Assembly (NCBI RefSeq): GCF_002364335.1
Contig: NZ_DEXW01000017.1
Span: 8,032-72,031 of the forward strand
Direction of reading: 5' to 3'
DNA length: 64,000 bases
From: Winogradskyella sp. UBA3174
Lineage (GTDB): Bacteria > Bacteroidota > Bacteroidia > Flavobacteriales > Flavobacteriaceae
In this document: positions 16,000 through 24,733 of the stretch, one piece after another
Layout of the letters: every line of letters begins with the position of its first letter
Numbering within the stretch: position 1 is the stretch's first letter
The notes under the pieces: generated by a model
What the model was told of the DNA's origin: nothing
Databases searched by the model: none
The model's input: the letters and a program-made list of their open reading frames with translations, nothing else
Program-made: the position numbers and the translations under genes

Positions 16000-16551
16000 T
16001 TATTTTTTTACAAGCCTAAAATTAAAAGTAACAGAGACTTCATCCGATAATTTGTTTTTAACGATTTTAGGAATTTCAATATTAAAACCTGAAACTAAAA
16101 CTTTAAAACTACCGGATAAAATAATTTTGTCATCTACTACTTTAATAATTAGAGGAATATTATTTATAGGCTTTGTAATTCCATGAAATGTTAGAGAGCC
16201 ATTTAGCGATAAAGAACTATCAGTTTCACTTAAATCACTAAAAGCAAAATTTTCTATTTTACCTCTAACTGTGGCTTTTGGGTGCATGTCTGATTCTGCA
16301 TAGTTTTCGTTAAAATGCTCTTCCATTAATGCATTTTTAAAACGAAAAGCTTTTACTAAAGCTAAGGCTGCAAAATCACCATTTTTACTATTTAATATGG
16401 CTGTGACTGAGCTATTTTTTGCTGCAACCTCTTCAAATGAAGGTACGGAAGCTTCAAAATTGAGTGAGCCAGTTTTGGTTAAATATTTATTCTGACCAAT
16501 TACTGTACTAATACTAATAATAGCGACTAATGTAAAAATTAACTTTTTCAT
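16000..16551 (-). CDS. YceI family periplasmic protein
   Basis: A 183-residue exported protein with a signal peptide (MKKLIFTLVAIISISTVIGQ) and a lipocalin-like beta-barrel. It includes the YceI-type segments TKTGSLNFEASVPSFEEV near the start and GSLTFHGITKPINNIPL near residues 120-136. YceI proteins bind isoprenoid lipids such as polyprenyl chains or quinones. It is the last gene of a six-gene cluster, 6 bases after the haem-c lipoprotein gene, which fits a role beside electron carriers. Confidence 0.88.
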   Translation of the reverse strand: MKKLIFTLVAIISISTVIGQNKYLTKTGSLNFEASVPSFEEVAAKNSSVTAILNSKNGDFAALALVKAFRFKNALMEEHFNENYAESDMHPKATVRGKIENFAFSDLSETDSSLSLNGSLTFHGITKPINNIPLIIKVVDDKIILSGSFKVLVSGFNIEIPKIVKNKLSDEVSVTFNFRLVKK

Positions 16552-16557
16552 AATATT

Positions 16558-16920
16558 CTAATTTTCTAACAGACCTTCTTGTTCCCATTGGATAATAAGA
16601 TCAATTAAATTTTGTGGCAATCTTGGGCCTCCAAAAGGCATTCCAAATCCTACATCAGTAGATGAAACACGACCAATTAAATTTCTATTTTCAATAGCTT
16701 CAATAACATTACTATGAGTTGTTAGCGACATTGGCGCACCATTAACAGGCGGATTATTATGGCAAGAAATACAGTTGTTATCTATTATTGTTTTGATATT
16801 AGCATCATAAGTCACTATATCATCTATAAGTATAACTTCTGTTAAATCGTCTTCATTAGAATAAGAACAACTATAAAAAAGACTCACAATTATTAAACAG
16901 AATAGGTATGTATGTTTCAT
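16558..16920 (-). CDS. haem-c (cytochrome-like) lipoprotein
   Basis: A 120-residue lipoprotein with lipobox cysteine C18 (SLFYSC). It carries one haem-c attachment site, C50-I-S-C53-H54, in the context NCISCHNNPPVNGAPMSLTT, and a distal Met-containing segment (DVGFGMPFGG). This is the common Bacteroidota single-haem domain that begins with a conserved NCxxCH. It should sit in the outer or inner membrane and carry electrons. It follows the DUF5777-like barrel gene by 13 bases, so they are probably co-transcribed. Confidence 0.88.
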   Translation of the reverse strand: MKHTYLFCLIIVSLFYSCSYSNEDDLTEVILIDDIVTYDANIKTIIDNNCISCHNNPPVNGAPMSLTTHSNVIEAIENRNLIGRVSSTDVGFGMPFGGPRLPQNLIDLIIQWEQEGLLEN

Positions 16921-16933
16921 AATAGTTTAAGTT

Positions 16934-17788
16934 TTAAAAAACACGACTTAAGTTAAATCCGAAATAAATATTGCCGTCGCTCCAATCACCAGTAGCTTGT
17001 CCTAAAAACCCATTGGTGTTCATAGCTTGTGCATTAGAAAAATGCATCTGAAATACATGGCCACCAGTCTCTAAATCGAAACCAATTGATAACGGATTTT
17101 TAAAAGGTGAATTTTCTGCTCTATTAAGATGCCAGCCGTAATCTACATTTATTGACCAACGCTTGCCTAATTTTTGTCTTCCACCAAAACCCAATGCGTA
17201 TTGTGAGTTGTGTTGCTTGTTATAAGCGACAAAATTATCGTGAAAAAACGTTGGGGCTAATTCTAACGATAATTTTGAGCTTACTTTTTTAGATATTAGT
17301 AGTTGCACTGTATATCCTAGACGATCCCTAAATTCTAACTTCGGTAAATTTTCTTTTTCAAATGATGTATTTATTAGTATTGAATTAAAGGCAACTATGG
17401 TAAATGGAAATACGTTTTCTCTTTGTCTAACAAGTCTAAATTTTGCTGAGGCTTCATAGATTTTTTGAAATGAGCTTCGCGATACTCCAATATTTATGGC
17501 ATCTGTAATACCATAAACAAAGTTGAGTCGTGTTACTGCATCATCTAATCCGAAAAAACTGTCAAAACCATTTTCTATACTACCAAATCTATGAGAAACT
17601 ATAAGCGTCATTTCCTTTTTTGCAACCAATTTGGTAGATTCAAAATTTACAATTTTTAATCCTTTAAAAGCAGCTGACGCGTAGTTGTTAATCACAGAAT
17701 CTGTATCAATTTCACTTAATAAGTCATCTTCTTGAGCCCTTAAAAAAAGATATAGGAATAGTGATAGAAATAATAGTGAATATTTCAT
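16934..17788 (-). CDS. DUF5777-like beta-barrel protein
   Basis: A 284-residue protein with a signal (MKYSLLFLSLFLYLFLRAQ) and a series of amphipathic strands ending NIYFGFNLSRVF, as expected of an outer-membrane barrel. Segments such as VSHRFGSIENGFDSFFGLDDA and the closing strand region match the DUF5777 group often found beside YceI and cytochrome lipoprotein genes in flavobacteria. The function is unknown. It may be the outer-membrane partner of the haem-c and cupredoxin proteins made from the same cluster. Confidence 0.8.
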   Translation of the reverse strand: MKYSLLFLSLFLYLFLRAQEDDLLSEIDTDSVINNYASAAFKGLKIVNFESTKLVAKKEMTLIVSHRFGSIENGFDSFFGLDDAVTRLNFVYGITDAINIGVSRSSFQKIYEASAKFRLVRQRENVFPFTIVAFNSILINTSFEKENLPKLEFRDRLGYTVQLLISKKVSSKLSLELAPTFFHDNFVAYNKQHNSQYALGFGGRQKLGKRWSINVDYGWHLNRAENSPFKNPLSIGFDLETGGHVFQMHFSNAQAMNTNGFLGQATGDWSDGNIYFGFNLSRVF

Positions 17789-17842
17789 TTTTAAATATTA
17801 GAGTGTAAAAAGTGTTTGTTAGACTAGATAGTTTTCCTCAGC

Positions 17843-18439
17843 TTATTGTTTTATAAAACGTTTTACCTGTGTCTTGTCTTCTGAATTTACCTGAACAATA
17901 TAAAGGCCACTATTAAGTAAAGAAACATCTATTGAAGCACTGTTTGTGTCCGTTAATTTATTGGTCATAATGATTTTCCCAAGTAAATCAATAATTACGA
18001 GTTCTCCGTTAGTTAAGTTTTTTGAAAAAGTGATGTCTAAAACTTCATTAACAGGATTTGTATGGATACGAAATGCGTTTCGTGTTTCGTCTTCAACTCC
18101 TAAATTATTTTCAACGGTTATTTTACCAGACATACTACCAGCTCCGTGAACTCCACAGAAATAATCGTTATCACCAACTACTGTAAATGTGTAAGAATAT
18201 GTTGATCCCACTGGACCAAGAAAACCACTTGTGAAGGTTTCTACAGAACTTCCTGCTACATTTTCAACAGTGTGGTTAGCATCTAACCAAGTCCAAATAA
18301 CGGTATCACCAGTTTCAATAGTTAAATCAGCAGTTCCGGTTCCGGTAACATTTCTTTCCCAATTAAGATTGTGTGTTGTTTGTGCATTGGTACTTAGTAA
18401 CCCTAAGGCTAATGCGATAATGAGTAATTTTGATTTCAT
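17843..18439 (-). CDS. T9SS-exported cupredoxin (plastocyanin-like)
   Basis: A 198-residue secreted blue-copper protein. After the signal (MKSKLLIIALALGLLSTNAQ) comes a cupredoxin domain with all four type 1 copper ligands: H56 (ANHTVEN), then C95, H98 and M103 in CGVHGAGSM. Residues about 115-198 form a T9SS sorting domain (TNPVNEVLDI ... KRFIKQ), which would place the copper centre on the cell surface or outside the cell. It is transcribed 54 bases upstream of the DUF5777-like barrel gene and is likely to exchange electrons with the cluster haem-c protein. Confidence 0.9.
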   Translation of the reverse strand: MKSKLLIIALALGLLSTNAQTTHNLNWERNVTGTGTADLTIETGDTVIWTWLDANHTVENVAGSSVETFTSGFLGPVGSTYSYTFTVVGDNDYFCGVHGAGSMSGKITVENNLGVEDETRNAFRIHTNPVNEVLDITFSKNLTNGELVIIDLLGKIIMTNKLTDTNSASIDVSLLNSGLYIVQVNSEDKTQVKRFIKQ

Positions 18440-18463
18440 AATTTTTAATTTATTTATTATTTA

Positions 18464-18844
18464 TTATTTGACTATTTTGCATTGATCTAATTTTACTTGT
18501 TCTAACAAGTTATCGTAACCAATAACACGACCTTTAATCTTTATTTTGTAATTATCTACAAATGAAGACTTTATCTCATTTGTAAATTGACAGAAGACTT
18601 TATCGTCTATTGTAATTTCATTAGTATTCAGTTCTGATATTAGTCCTGAAACTTCAATAGTTTTATTTAAAAATTTCTGTTCTGAAGCGATCGCATTCTC
18701 AGAAAATAATTGGGCAATTTTATTAGAAGTCATTTCAAACTCTGCACTTTCATTTTCAATATTTCTATGATCTTGGTAGATATAGTTATATGCAATTACA
18801 GCTGTAATAATTAAAATGATTAGAACAATTAATTTTTTGCGCAT
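18464..18844 (-). CDS. membrane-anchored OB-fold (tRNA_anti-like) protein
   Basis: A 126-residue protein with one N-terminal helix (MRKKLIVLIILIITAVIAYNYIY) and a C-terminal OB-fold like that of the tRNA_anti-like family: FLNKTIEVSGLISEL, TIDDKVFCQFTNE, YKIKIKGRVIGYDNLLEQVKLDQC. The start is taken at the ATG at 18844. The ATG at 18865 would overlap the upstream gene and adds only seven residues. Such domains are usually exported and of unknown function. It lies 11 bases after the repeat lipoprotein gene, in the same operon. Confidence 0.75.
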   Translation of the reverse strand: MRKKLIVLIILIITAVIAYNYIYQDHRNIENESAEFEMTSNKIAQLFSENAIASEQKFLNKTIEVSGLISELNTNEITIDDKVFCQFTNEIKSSFVDNYKIKIKGRVIGYDNLLEQVKLDQCKIVK

Positions 18845-18855
18845 AGCTTCAATTA

Positions 18856-19926
18856 TTAAATACAATTATTTTCGTATTGTAACCTATCATTGTCTCCTAC
18901 TCTAAAATCTACTTCAGTCTCGACACTGCAAGTTCTAATTTCTTGTAAAATCCAATTATTATTACATAATGGTAGACTTGGGATATCTATTATAACTTCT
19001 AAATTATTACCGTTACCATTAGTAATCCAAGTTCCAAAAACTGTGGTTGAATTCCAGTAAACAGTTAGTGTTCCGTCAGCTAAAAAGTTAAAAACATAAC
19101 CGTCATATATCGTGTCATAATCTGTGTTATCGCGTTTTAATCTATTTACCTGCCAATTAGAGCAGTCGGTAAGTAAGGTTTCTATTAGCACACTTGTACA
19201 GTCATCACAGTCATCGTCTTCGTAATCATAGTCGTCATCCTCATCGCATGTATTGTCTGCATTTAAGATTGCAGATTCTAATTCGTTAAAGTCGTTAATA
19301 CTAATTTCAGAACTATCTGAACTTACAGCAGTAATAGGGAAATTAAAAGTTACAATATCACTAGTACTAATATCACCAATAAAATTATACAACTGATTAT
19401 CATTTTCAAGATTTACAGTATCTAATAGTTCACTTACAGCGTTGAAAGTAGAGGCTTCTATAGGATATTGAAAATCTAAACATTCAATATCATTATCATC
19501 AACATTTTCGCCACTACAATTAGCTGTAAAACTGTTTAATTCTGTACTATTAGTTACTTCTACTTCGGTAAAATCGGTTTGTATTATAGTTATGGGAAAT
19601 ACAATACTTAAGTTATCTGTGTCAGCATCAGACTGATCAAAAATACATTCTACAGTTGCAAAATCAGTATTAGAGTTGAGTATAATCTGCTCACTATTTG
19701 CATTTACAGTGTAAGGGAACGCAATATCAAAACAATTGGCTTTGTCTATTATATTATTAGATGAGCCGTCATTAGATGCAGTGCGTTGCAGAAGTAGAGC
19801 TATGCTAGAGTTAGCAACCAGTACTTCTTCTTCGGGTGTTTCAATAAATTCTGTTTCCTCTGTTCTACAAGATGTAAACATTAGTGTAGTTAATAAAAAC
19901 GATAAAATGTAAGGTCTTAAATTCAT
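18856..19926 (-). CDS. acidic repeat lipoprotein
   Basis: A 356-residue lipoprotein with lipobox cysteine C20 (LMFTSC). Four diverged repeats of about 42 residues are marked by an aromatic-Pro pair at 70-71, 110-111, 154-155 and 196-197, followed by strand-like segments and a T/N-x-x-E/F-L pattern. A very acidic Cys-bracketed stretch follows (CDEDDDYDYEDDDCDDC, about 227-243), which may bind Ca or another cation. A C-terminal lipocalin-like half comes last (NWQVNRLKRDNTDYDTIYDGYVF onward). No function is known. It is the first gene of the six-gene cluster and divergent from the ECF sigma gene. Confidence 0.75.
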   Translation of the reverse strand: MNLRPYILSFLLTTLMFTSCRTEETEFIETPEEEVLVANSSIALLLQRTASNDGSSNNIIDKANCFDIAFPYTVNANSEQIILNSNTDFATVECIFDQSDADTDNLSIVFPITIIQTDFTEVEVTNSTELNSFTANCSGENVDDNDIECLDFQYPIEASTFNAVSELLDTVNLENDNQLYNFIGDISTSDIVTFNFPITAVSSDSSEISINDFNELESAILNADNTCDEDDDYDYEDDDCDDCTSVLIETLLTDCSNWQVNRLKRDNTDYDTIYDGYVFNFLADGTLTVYWNSTTVFGTWITNGNGNNLEVIIDIPSLPLCNNNWILQEIRTCSVETEVDFRVGDNDRLQYENNCI

Positions 19927-20034
19927 GATGGCTGTGTTTTGTTTGTTGCCATTTAATATATAACAACTAACTTTTAAAAACTACTGAACTTTTCTGAATA
20001 AATATTTATCTACCTTTAACCAAACTAAATAATT

Positions 20035-20559
20035 TTGTCTAAAAGTTTAAACGAAAATATTTGCGAAGCCAAGACCTTTGAGCGTGTATACAATGAGCAC
20101 TTAGACGATGTGCATAATTTTTTATACTATAAATATGGTGCGCAATTTAACCCGAGAGATAAAGCACAAGATGCCTTTATTAAATTATGGGACAACTGTA
20201 AAAAAGTAACATTTGCAAAGGCCAAATCTTTTTTATTTACTGTTGCTAATAATATGATGCTAAATGAAATTAAGCATCAGAAAGTAGTTTTAAAACACCA
20301 TAAAACCGAGCCAAAACATTATACCAACGAAACACCAGAGTTTATTTTAGAGCACAACGAGTATTTAAATAAATACAATAAAGTACTCTCTAATCTAAAA
20401 GAAGAACACCGTGTTGCGTTTTTGCTGAGTAAAGTAGAAGGGAAAAAGCATAGTGAGATAGCCGAGTTTTTAGGAGTGACACAGAAGGTCGTAGAATATA
20501 GAATTTACAGTGCTTTTAATATTCTAAAAAAAGAGATCGAAGGATTTAAGATAAAATAA
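20035..20559 (+). CDS. ECF-type RNA polymerase sigma factor
   Basis: A 174-residue sigma-70 family factor with regions 2 and 4 only. Region 2 reads VYNEHLDDVHNFLYYKYG and AQDAFIKLWDN. Region 4 reads EEHRVAFLLSKVEGKKHSEIAEFLGVTQKVVEYRIYSAFNIL. The start is TTG at 20035-20037. A TAA lies three codons upstream and the first in-frame ATG is deep inside region 2. A near-consensus -7 (TACCTTTA at 20011) precedes it. It should direct transcription of the downstream receptor operon on a signal relayed by the FecR protein at 20607. Confidence 0.93.
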   Translation: MSKSLNENICEAKTFERVYNEHLDDVHNFLYYKYGAQFNPRDKAQDAFIKLWDNCKKVTFAKAKSFLFTVANNMMLNEIKHQKVVLKHHKTEPKHYTNETPEFILEHNEYLNKYNKVLSNLKEEHRVAFLLSKVEGKKHSEIAEFLGVTQKVVEYRIYSAFNILKKEIEGFKIK

Positions 20560-20606
20560 TAAGGAGAAATAGAACTTAGGTTGTTATGTAATTAATAAGA
20601 CAGTTT

Positions 20607-21524
20607 ATGATTGAAGACGATTTATTAAAAAAGTGGTTAAACGAAGATCTTACAGATGCAGAACAAGATGCATTTAGTAAGCAAGATGACTATGAAATAA
20701 ATCGAACAATAATAAATAGAGCGAAGTATTTTAAAGCATCACAATTCTCTAGTGGTCATGATTTTGAAACTTTTAAAAAGGCCTATGAAAATAAATCAGT
20801 CAAAACAAGAAAAACGACATTTCATCTGATAAGACCATTTTTAAAAATAGCAAGTGTACTTGTTATTTGTCTTGCCGTTTATTTTACTATTTTTAATAGT
20901 AATACAATTGAAGAATTCACTTTAGCTAGTGAAAAGATAACCATTAGTTTGCCAGATTTATCTAAAGTAACTTTAAATGCAGATTCTAAAATAACCTATG
21001 ATGCTGATATTTGGAGCCATAAAAGACGTTTGAAATTAACAGGTGAAGCTTATTTTAAAGTAGCAAAAGGAAAAACGTTTGATGTTATTACGCAAACAGG
21101 AATGGTTACCGTTGTCGGAACCGAGTTTAACGTAAAACAACGTGATAATTATTTTGAAGTAAAGTGCTATGAGGGTATAGTGAAAGTAACATCAGATACT
21201 ATTACAAGACAATTATTAGCAGGTGATACGTACCGAATTCTAAATAATAAATTCAGCCAAGATAAAATATTAGATGTTGAGCCAGAATGGACTACTAATA
21301 AAAGTAGTTTTAAGTCTATTCCTTTTGCAGAGGTAGTTAACGAGTTAGAGCGTCAGTACAACATAAAGGTTACGTTTAAGACTATAGATTCTACAAGAGT
21401 TTTTTCAGGTGCATTTATGCATAATAATTTAGAGTCTGCACTTTCTGCCATAACACAACCTATGAATTTAGCTTTCGTAATTAGTTCACCGAACCAAGTA
21501 CTAATTCATGGTAAAACAAATTAA
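20607..21524 (+). CDS. FecR-family anti-sigma factor
   Basis: A 305-residue inner-membrane anti-sigma factor. The cytoplasmic N-terminus (MIEDDLLKKWLNEDLTDAEQ) binds the sigma factor, residues about 78-95 form the single membrane helix, and the periplasmic FecR domain includes LKLTGEAYFKVAKG and VGTEFNVKQRDNYFEVKCYEG. A C-terminal STN-like domain (FAEVVNELERQYNIKV) follows. It passes a signal from the receptor encoded next. Its last 17 bases overlap the receptor gene, which supports coupled translation. Confidence 0.94.
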   Translation: MIEDDLLKKWLNEDLTDAEQDAFSKQDDYEINRTIINRAKYFKASQFSSGHDFETFKKAYENKSVKTRKTTFHLIRPFLKIASVLVICLAVYFTIFNSNTIEEFTLASEKITISLPDLSKVTLNADSKITYDADIWSHKRRLKLTGEAYFKVAKGKTFDVITQTGMVTVVGTEFNVKQRDNYFEVKCYEGIVKVTSDTITRQLLAGDTYRILNNKFSQDKILDVEPEWTTNKSSFKSIPFAEVVNELERQYNIKVTFKTIDSTRVFSGAFMHNNLESALSAITQPMNLAFVISSPNQVLIHGKTN

Positions 21525-23802
21525 GCGATTTAGTTTAGCACTACTTCTAAGCCTCCTTTTTTCTCTTAAAGTTAACGCACAAGACGTTAGTAATAAATTG
21601 CCTTTAATTGAAATTTTAACTGCATTAGAAACCCAATTTAATATTCAGTTTAATTATGCTGAAGATGCTATTTCTAGTCTAGTAATTGCAGCTCCACCAA
21701 AAGAGATATCACTAAAGAATGTTTTAATCTATTTAGAAGATAAAACTGGGTTTATGTTTTCACTAACTAATGATAATACGGTTTTGGTAATTGCCACAAA
21801 TAATTCTTTAGAGCTTCAAAAATTATCGGAAATAGTAGTTGAAGGCTATATTGTACGCGGTATTAATAAATTAAGTGACGGATCTTTTGAAATTGACATT
21901 TCAGATTTTGATATACTTCCAGGTTTAGTAGATACAGATGTTTTACAAGCAGTGCAAGCATTTCCTGGTATACAGAGTATTAACGAAACAGTATCAAATA
22001 TTAATATTAGAGGAGGAACACACGATCAGAATCTTATTTTATGGGATGATATTAAAATGTACCAATCTGGTCATTTTTTCGGTCTTATTTCTATGTTTAA
22101 TCCCCAGATAACGCAGCGTGTATCTTTAACTAAAAACGGATCACAAGTAGAGTTTACCGATGGGGTTTCGGGTATTATTTCTATGGAAACAGATAAAGAG
22201 GTGAGTGATGAGTTTAAAGGCAGTTTAGGCATTAATTTTATAGATGCGAATGGTTTTGCAGATGTTCCTATTAGTGAAAAATCGTCATTGCAAGTTGCCG
22301 TACGAAAGTCTATAAGTAATTTCACAGAAACACCAACTTATAATAATTTTTTTGAACGTATTTCACAAGATACAGAGGTAGAAAACAATACAATGGATAT
22401 TCTAAATTCCGATAAAGAATTCGATTTCTATGACATTTCATTACGTTGGCTTTACAGAATAAATGACAAAGAGGAATTAAGAGTCAATTTTATAAATACA
22501 GCCAATGAACTACTCTTTAATGAGAATACAACTATTAATACTCTAGAAGATTCTAGAGAGAGCAGCTTAAGACAAAATAGTATTGCAGGTGCGATTGCAT
22601 ATTCAAAGATTTGGAATGATAAGTGGCAAACTTCTTTTGAAGGCTATGAAACAGATTATAAATTAAAATCTGAAAATGCTAATATTCTGGATACACAACG
22701 TTTTCTTCAAGAAAATAAGATTTCTGAAACAAGTTTAAAACTAAAGGCAAATTATAAAATTAAAGAAAGGTTGCAATTACAGAGTGGCTATCATTTTGTA
22801 GAAACTAAAATTACTAATTTAGATGATGTAGATAACCCTATTTTTAGATTATTGGTGTCAGAAATTGTTAGAACACATGGTGTTTTTTCGCAATTATCAT
22901 ATAAATCTGAGGATAGGAAAACAAATTTAAACACAGGCTTTCGTTATAACTATATTGGAAAATTTGACAAGCATTTATTAGAACCAAGAGTAAGTTTATC
23001 TCATAAGTTTTTTAATTATTTTTCTTTTGAAGTTTTAGGTGAATTCAAACATCAAAATACATCTCAGGTTATTAATTTTCAGAATGATTTTTTAGGTATT
23101 GAAAAACGAAGATGGCAATTGTCTAATAATAGAGATATACCAATTATAAGAAGTAGACAAGGCTCCGTAGGTCTTTCATTTAATAAAAGTGGATGGCTTA
23201 TTAGTGCTGAAGGCTATTACAAAAAAGTAAAAGGTATTACAACGCAAAGTCAAGGGTTTCAGAACCAATATGAGTTTGTAAAAACTGATGGAGAATACAC
23301 TGTAAGAGGTGTAGATTTTATAATTAGAAAACAATTAACTAATTTTAATACATGGTTGAGTTATTCTTACATGAATAATAATTACATCTTTAAATCATTA
23401 CCGGAGTATTCTTTTCCTAGTAATTTTGATGTAACACAAGCCTTTACTTTAGGTACAAATTACACTTCAGAGCGTTTGAAAATCGCTGCTGGTTTAAATT
23501 GGAATTCTGGCAGGCCAACAACACTTCCAGAAGTGGGTAACGAAATGAGTAATGGAGACATTAATTATAGCGAAACAAATTCTAATCAATTACAAGATTA
23601 TTTAAGGGTAGATTTATCAGCCATGTACGATTTTAAATTAAGCAAAACAACTACAGCAAATCTTGGTCTGTCTGTGTGGAATCTTTTAGACAAAAAGAAT
23701 ATTATTAATAGTTTTTATAGACTCAATAATGGCGTGGTAGACGCCGTCAACCAATATTCTTTAGGTATTACACCTAATGTTGTTTTTAGAGTTAACTTTT
23801 AG
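21508..23802 (+). CDS. STN-containing TonB-dependent receptor (signalling transducer)
   Basis: A 764-residue outer-membrane receptor. A signal peptide (MVKQIKRFSLALLLSLLFSLKVNAQ) is followed directly by an STN domain (about 28-95, PLIEILTALETQFNIQFNYAED), a plug domain (DVLQAVQAFPGIQSINE and NINIRGGTHDQNLILWDDI) and a C-terminal barrel ending VVFRVNF. No carboxypeptidase-like regulatory domain is present, unlike many SusC-type receptors. Together with the ECF and FecR genes it forms a cell-surface signalling cassette. The ligand is unknown, and no partner SusD gene lies nearby. Confidence 0.93.
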   Translation: MVKQIKRFSLALLLSLLFSLKVNAQDVSNKLPLIEILTALETQFNIQFNYAEDAISSLVIAAPPKEISLKNVLIYLEDKTGFMFSLTNDNTVLVIATNNSLELQKLSEIVVEGYIVRGINKLSDGSFEIDISDFDILPGLVDTDVLQAVQAFPGIQSINETVSNINIRGGTHDQNLILWDDIKMYQSGHFFGLISMFNPQITQRVSLTKNGSQVEFTDGVSGIISMETDKEVSDEFKGSLGINFIDANGFADVPISEKSSLQVAVRKSISNFTETPTYNNFFERISQDTEVENNTMDILNSDKEFDFYDISLRWLYRINDKEELRVNFINTANELLFNENTTINTLEDSRESSLRQNSIAGAIAYSKIWNDKWQTSFEGYETDYKLKSENANILDTQRFLQENKISETSLKLKANYKIKERLQLQSGYHFVETKITNLDDVDNPIFRLLVSEIVRTHGVFSQLSYKSEDRKTNLNTGFRYNYIGKFDKHLLEPRVSLSHKFFNYFSFEVLGEFKHQNTSQVINFQNDFLGIEKRRWQLSNNRDIPIIRSRQGSVGLSFNKSGWLISAEGYYKKVKGITTQSQGFQNQYEFVKTDGEYTVRGVDFIIRKQLTNFNTWLSYSYMNNNYIFKSLPEYSFPSNFDVTQAFTLGTNYTSERLKIAAGLNWNSGRPTTLPEVGNEMSNGDINYSETNSNQLQDYLRVDLSAMYDFKLSKTTTANLGLSVWNLLDKKNIINSFYRLNNGVVDAVNQYSLGITPNVVFRVNF

Positions 23803-23806
23803 AAGT

Positions 23807-24709
23807 TTAAAAGAAGATATCTTGTGCTAATCTAAAGGTATTGGCATGCGCATCTACAATAACTTTAATGTCTGGTGAGTAACCACCTCCCATACTACAC
23901 ATTACAGGTATATTGTTGTTTTTACATAGCTCTAAAACAAACCGATCTCGCTCTTTGCACCCTTTTACCGTCATGCCGAGTTTCCCTAATTTATCTGAAG
24001 TTATTACATCTACTCCACAGAGATAATATATAAAATCGGGTTGTTGGTCTTCAATTAGTTTTGGTAATGTATCCTTTAATAATTTTAAGTAGGTATTATC
24101 ATCCGTTTTATTTTCTAATGCTATATCTAAATCGCTTTGCTCTTTTTTAAACGGGTAATTATGTTTACCGTGCATAGAAAAGGTAAATACGGAAGTATCA
24201 TTTTTAAATATTTCTGCAGTGCCATTGCCTTGGTGTACATCTAAATCTATAATCAATATCTTTTTTGCTAAGCCTTTATTTTGGAGATAGCGTGCTCCAA
24301 TAGCCTGGTCGTTAAGTAAACAAAAAGCTTCGCCACGATTAGTGTAAGCATGGTGTGTGCCACCAGCAATATTCATTGCAATACCATGTTTAATAGCAAA
24401 TTCGCTGGCTTTTATAGTGCCATCTGCAATAATGATTTCGCGTTCTACTAAAATTTCACTTAGCGGAAATCCTATTTTTCTGGCAGCACGTTTGTCTAAA
24501 GTAATATTGACTAAGTCATAGTAATACTCAGGCTCGTGTACGGCAAGGATAAACTTGTCATTAGGGCGTTCTGGTTCAAAGAAATTATCATCACTGCAAG
24601 TCCCTTCATAAAGTAACTGCTGTGGCAGCAAGTCGTATTTCTCCATTGGGAAACGATGTCCTTCTGGTAGTGGGTGTTTGTAGATACGATGTAATGCTAT
24701 TTTCAGCAT
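23807..24709 (-). CDS. histone deacetylase family protein
   Basis: A 300-residue zinc deacetylase-fold protein. Metal and catalytic residues are visible: the His pair H119-H120 in AGGTHHAY, D155 and H159 in DLDVHQGNG, D234 in CGVD, and the catalytic Tyr in GGGYSPD near the C-terminus. Bacterial members act on acetylated small molecules or lysines, and the true substrate is unknown. It is transcribed 24 bases after the MG2-type envelope protein gene and convergent with the TonB receptor gene, with no terminator between the two stops. Confidence 0.93.
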   Translation of the reverse strand: MLKIALHRIYKHPLPEGHRFPMEKYDLLPQQLLYEGTCSDDNFFEPERPNDKFILAVHEPEYYYDLVNITLDKRAARKIGFPLSEILVEREIIIADGTIKASEFAIKHGIAMNIAGGTHHAYTNRGEAFCLLNDQAIGARYLQNKGLAKKILIIDLDVHQGNGTAEIFKNDTSVFTFSMHGKHNYPFKKEQSDLDIALENKTDDNTYLKLLKDTLPKLIEDQQPDFIYYLCGVDVITSDKLGKLGMTVKGCKERDRFVLELCKNNNIPVMCSMGGGYSPDIKVIVDAHANTFRLAQDIFF

Positions 24710-24733
24710 AAATTACTAAGCAATTTTAATCAC

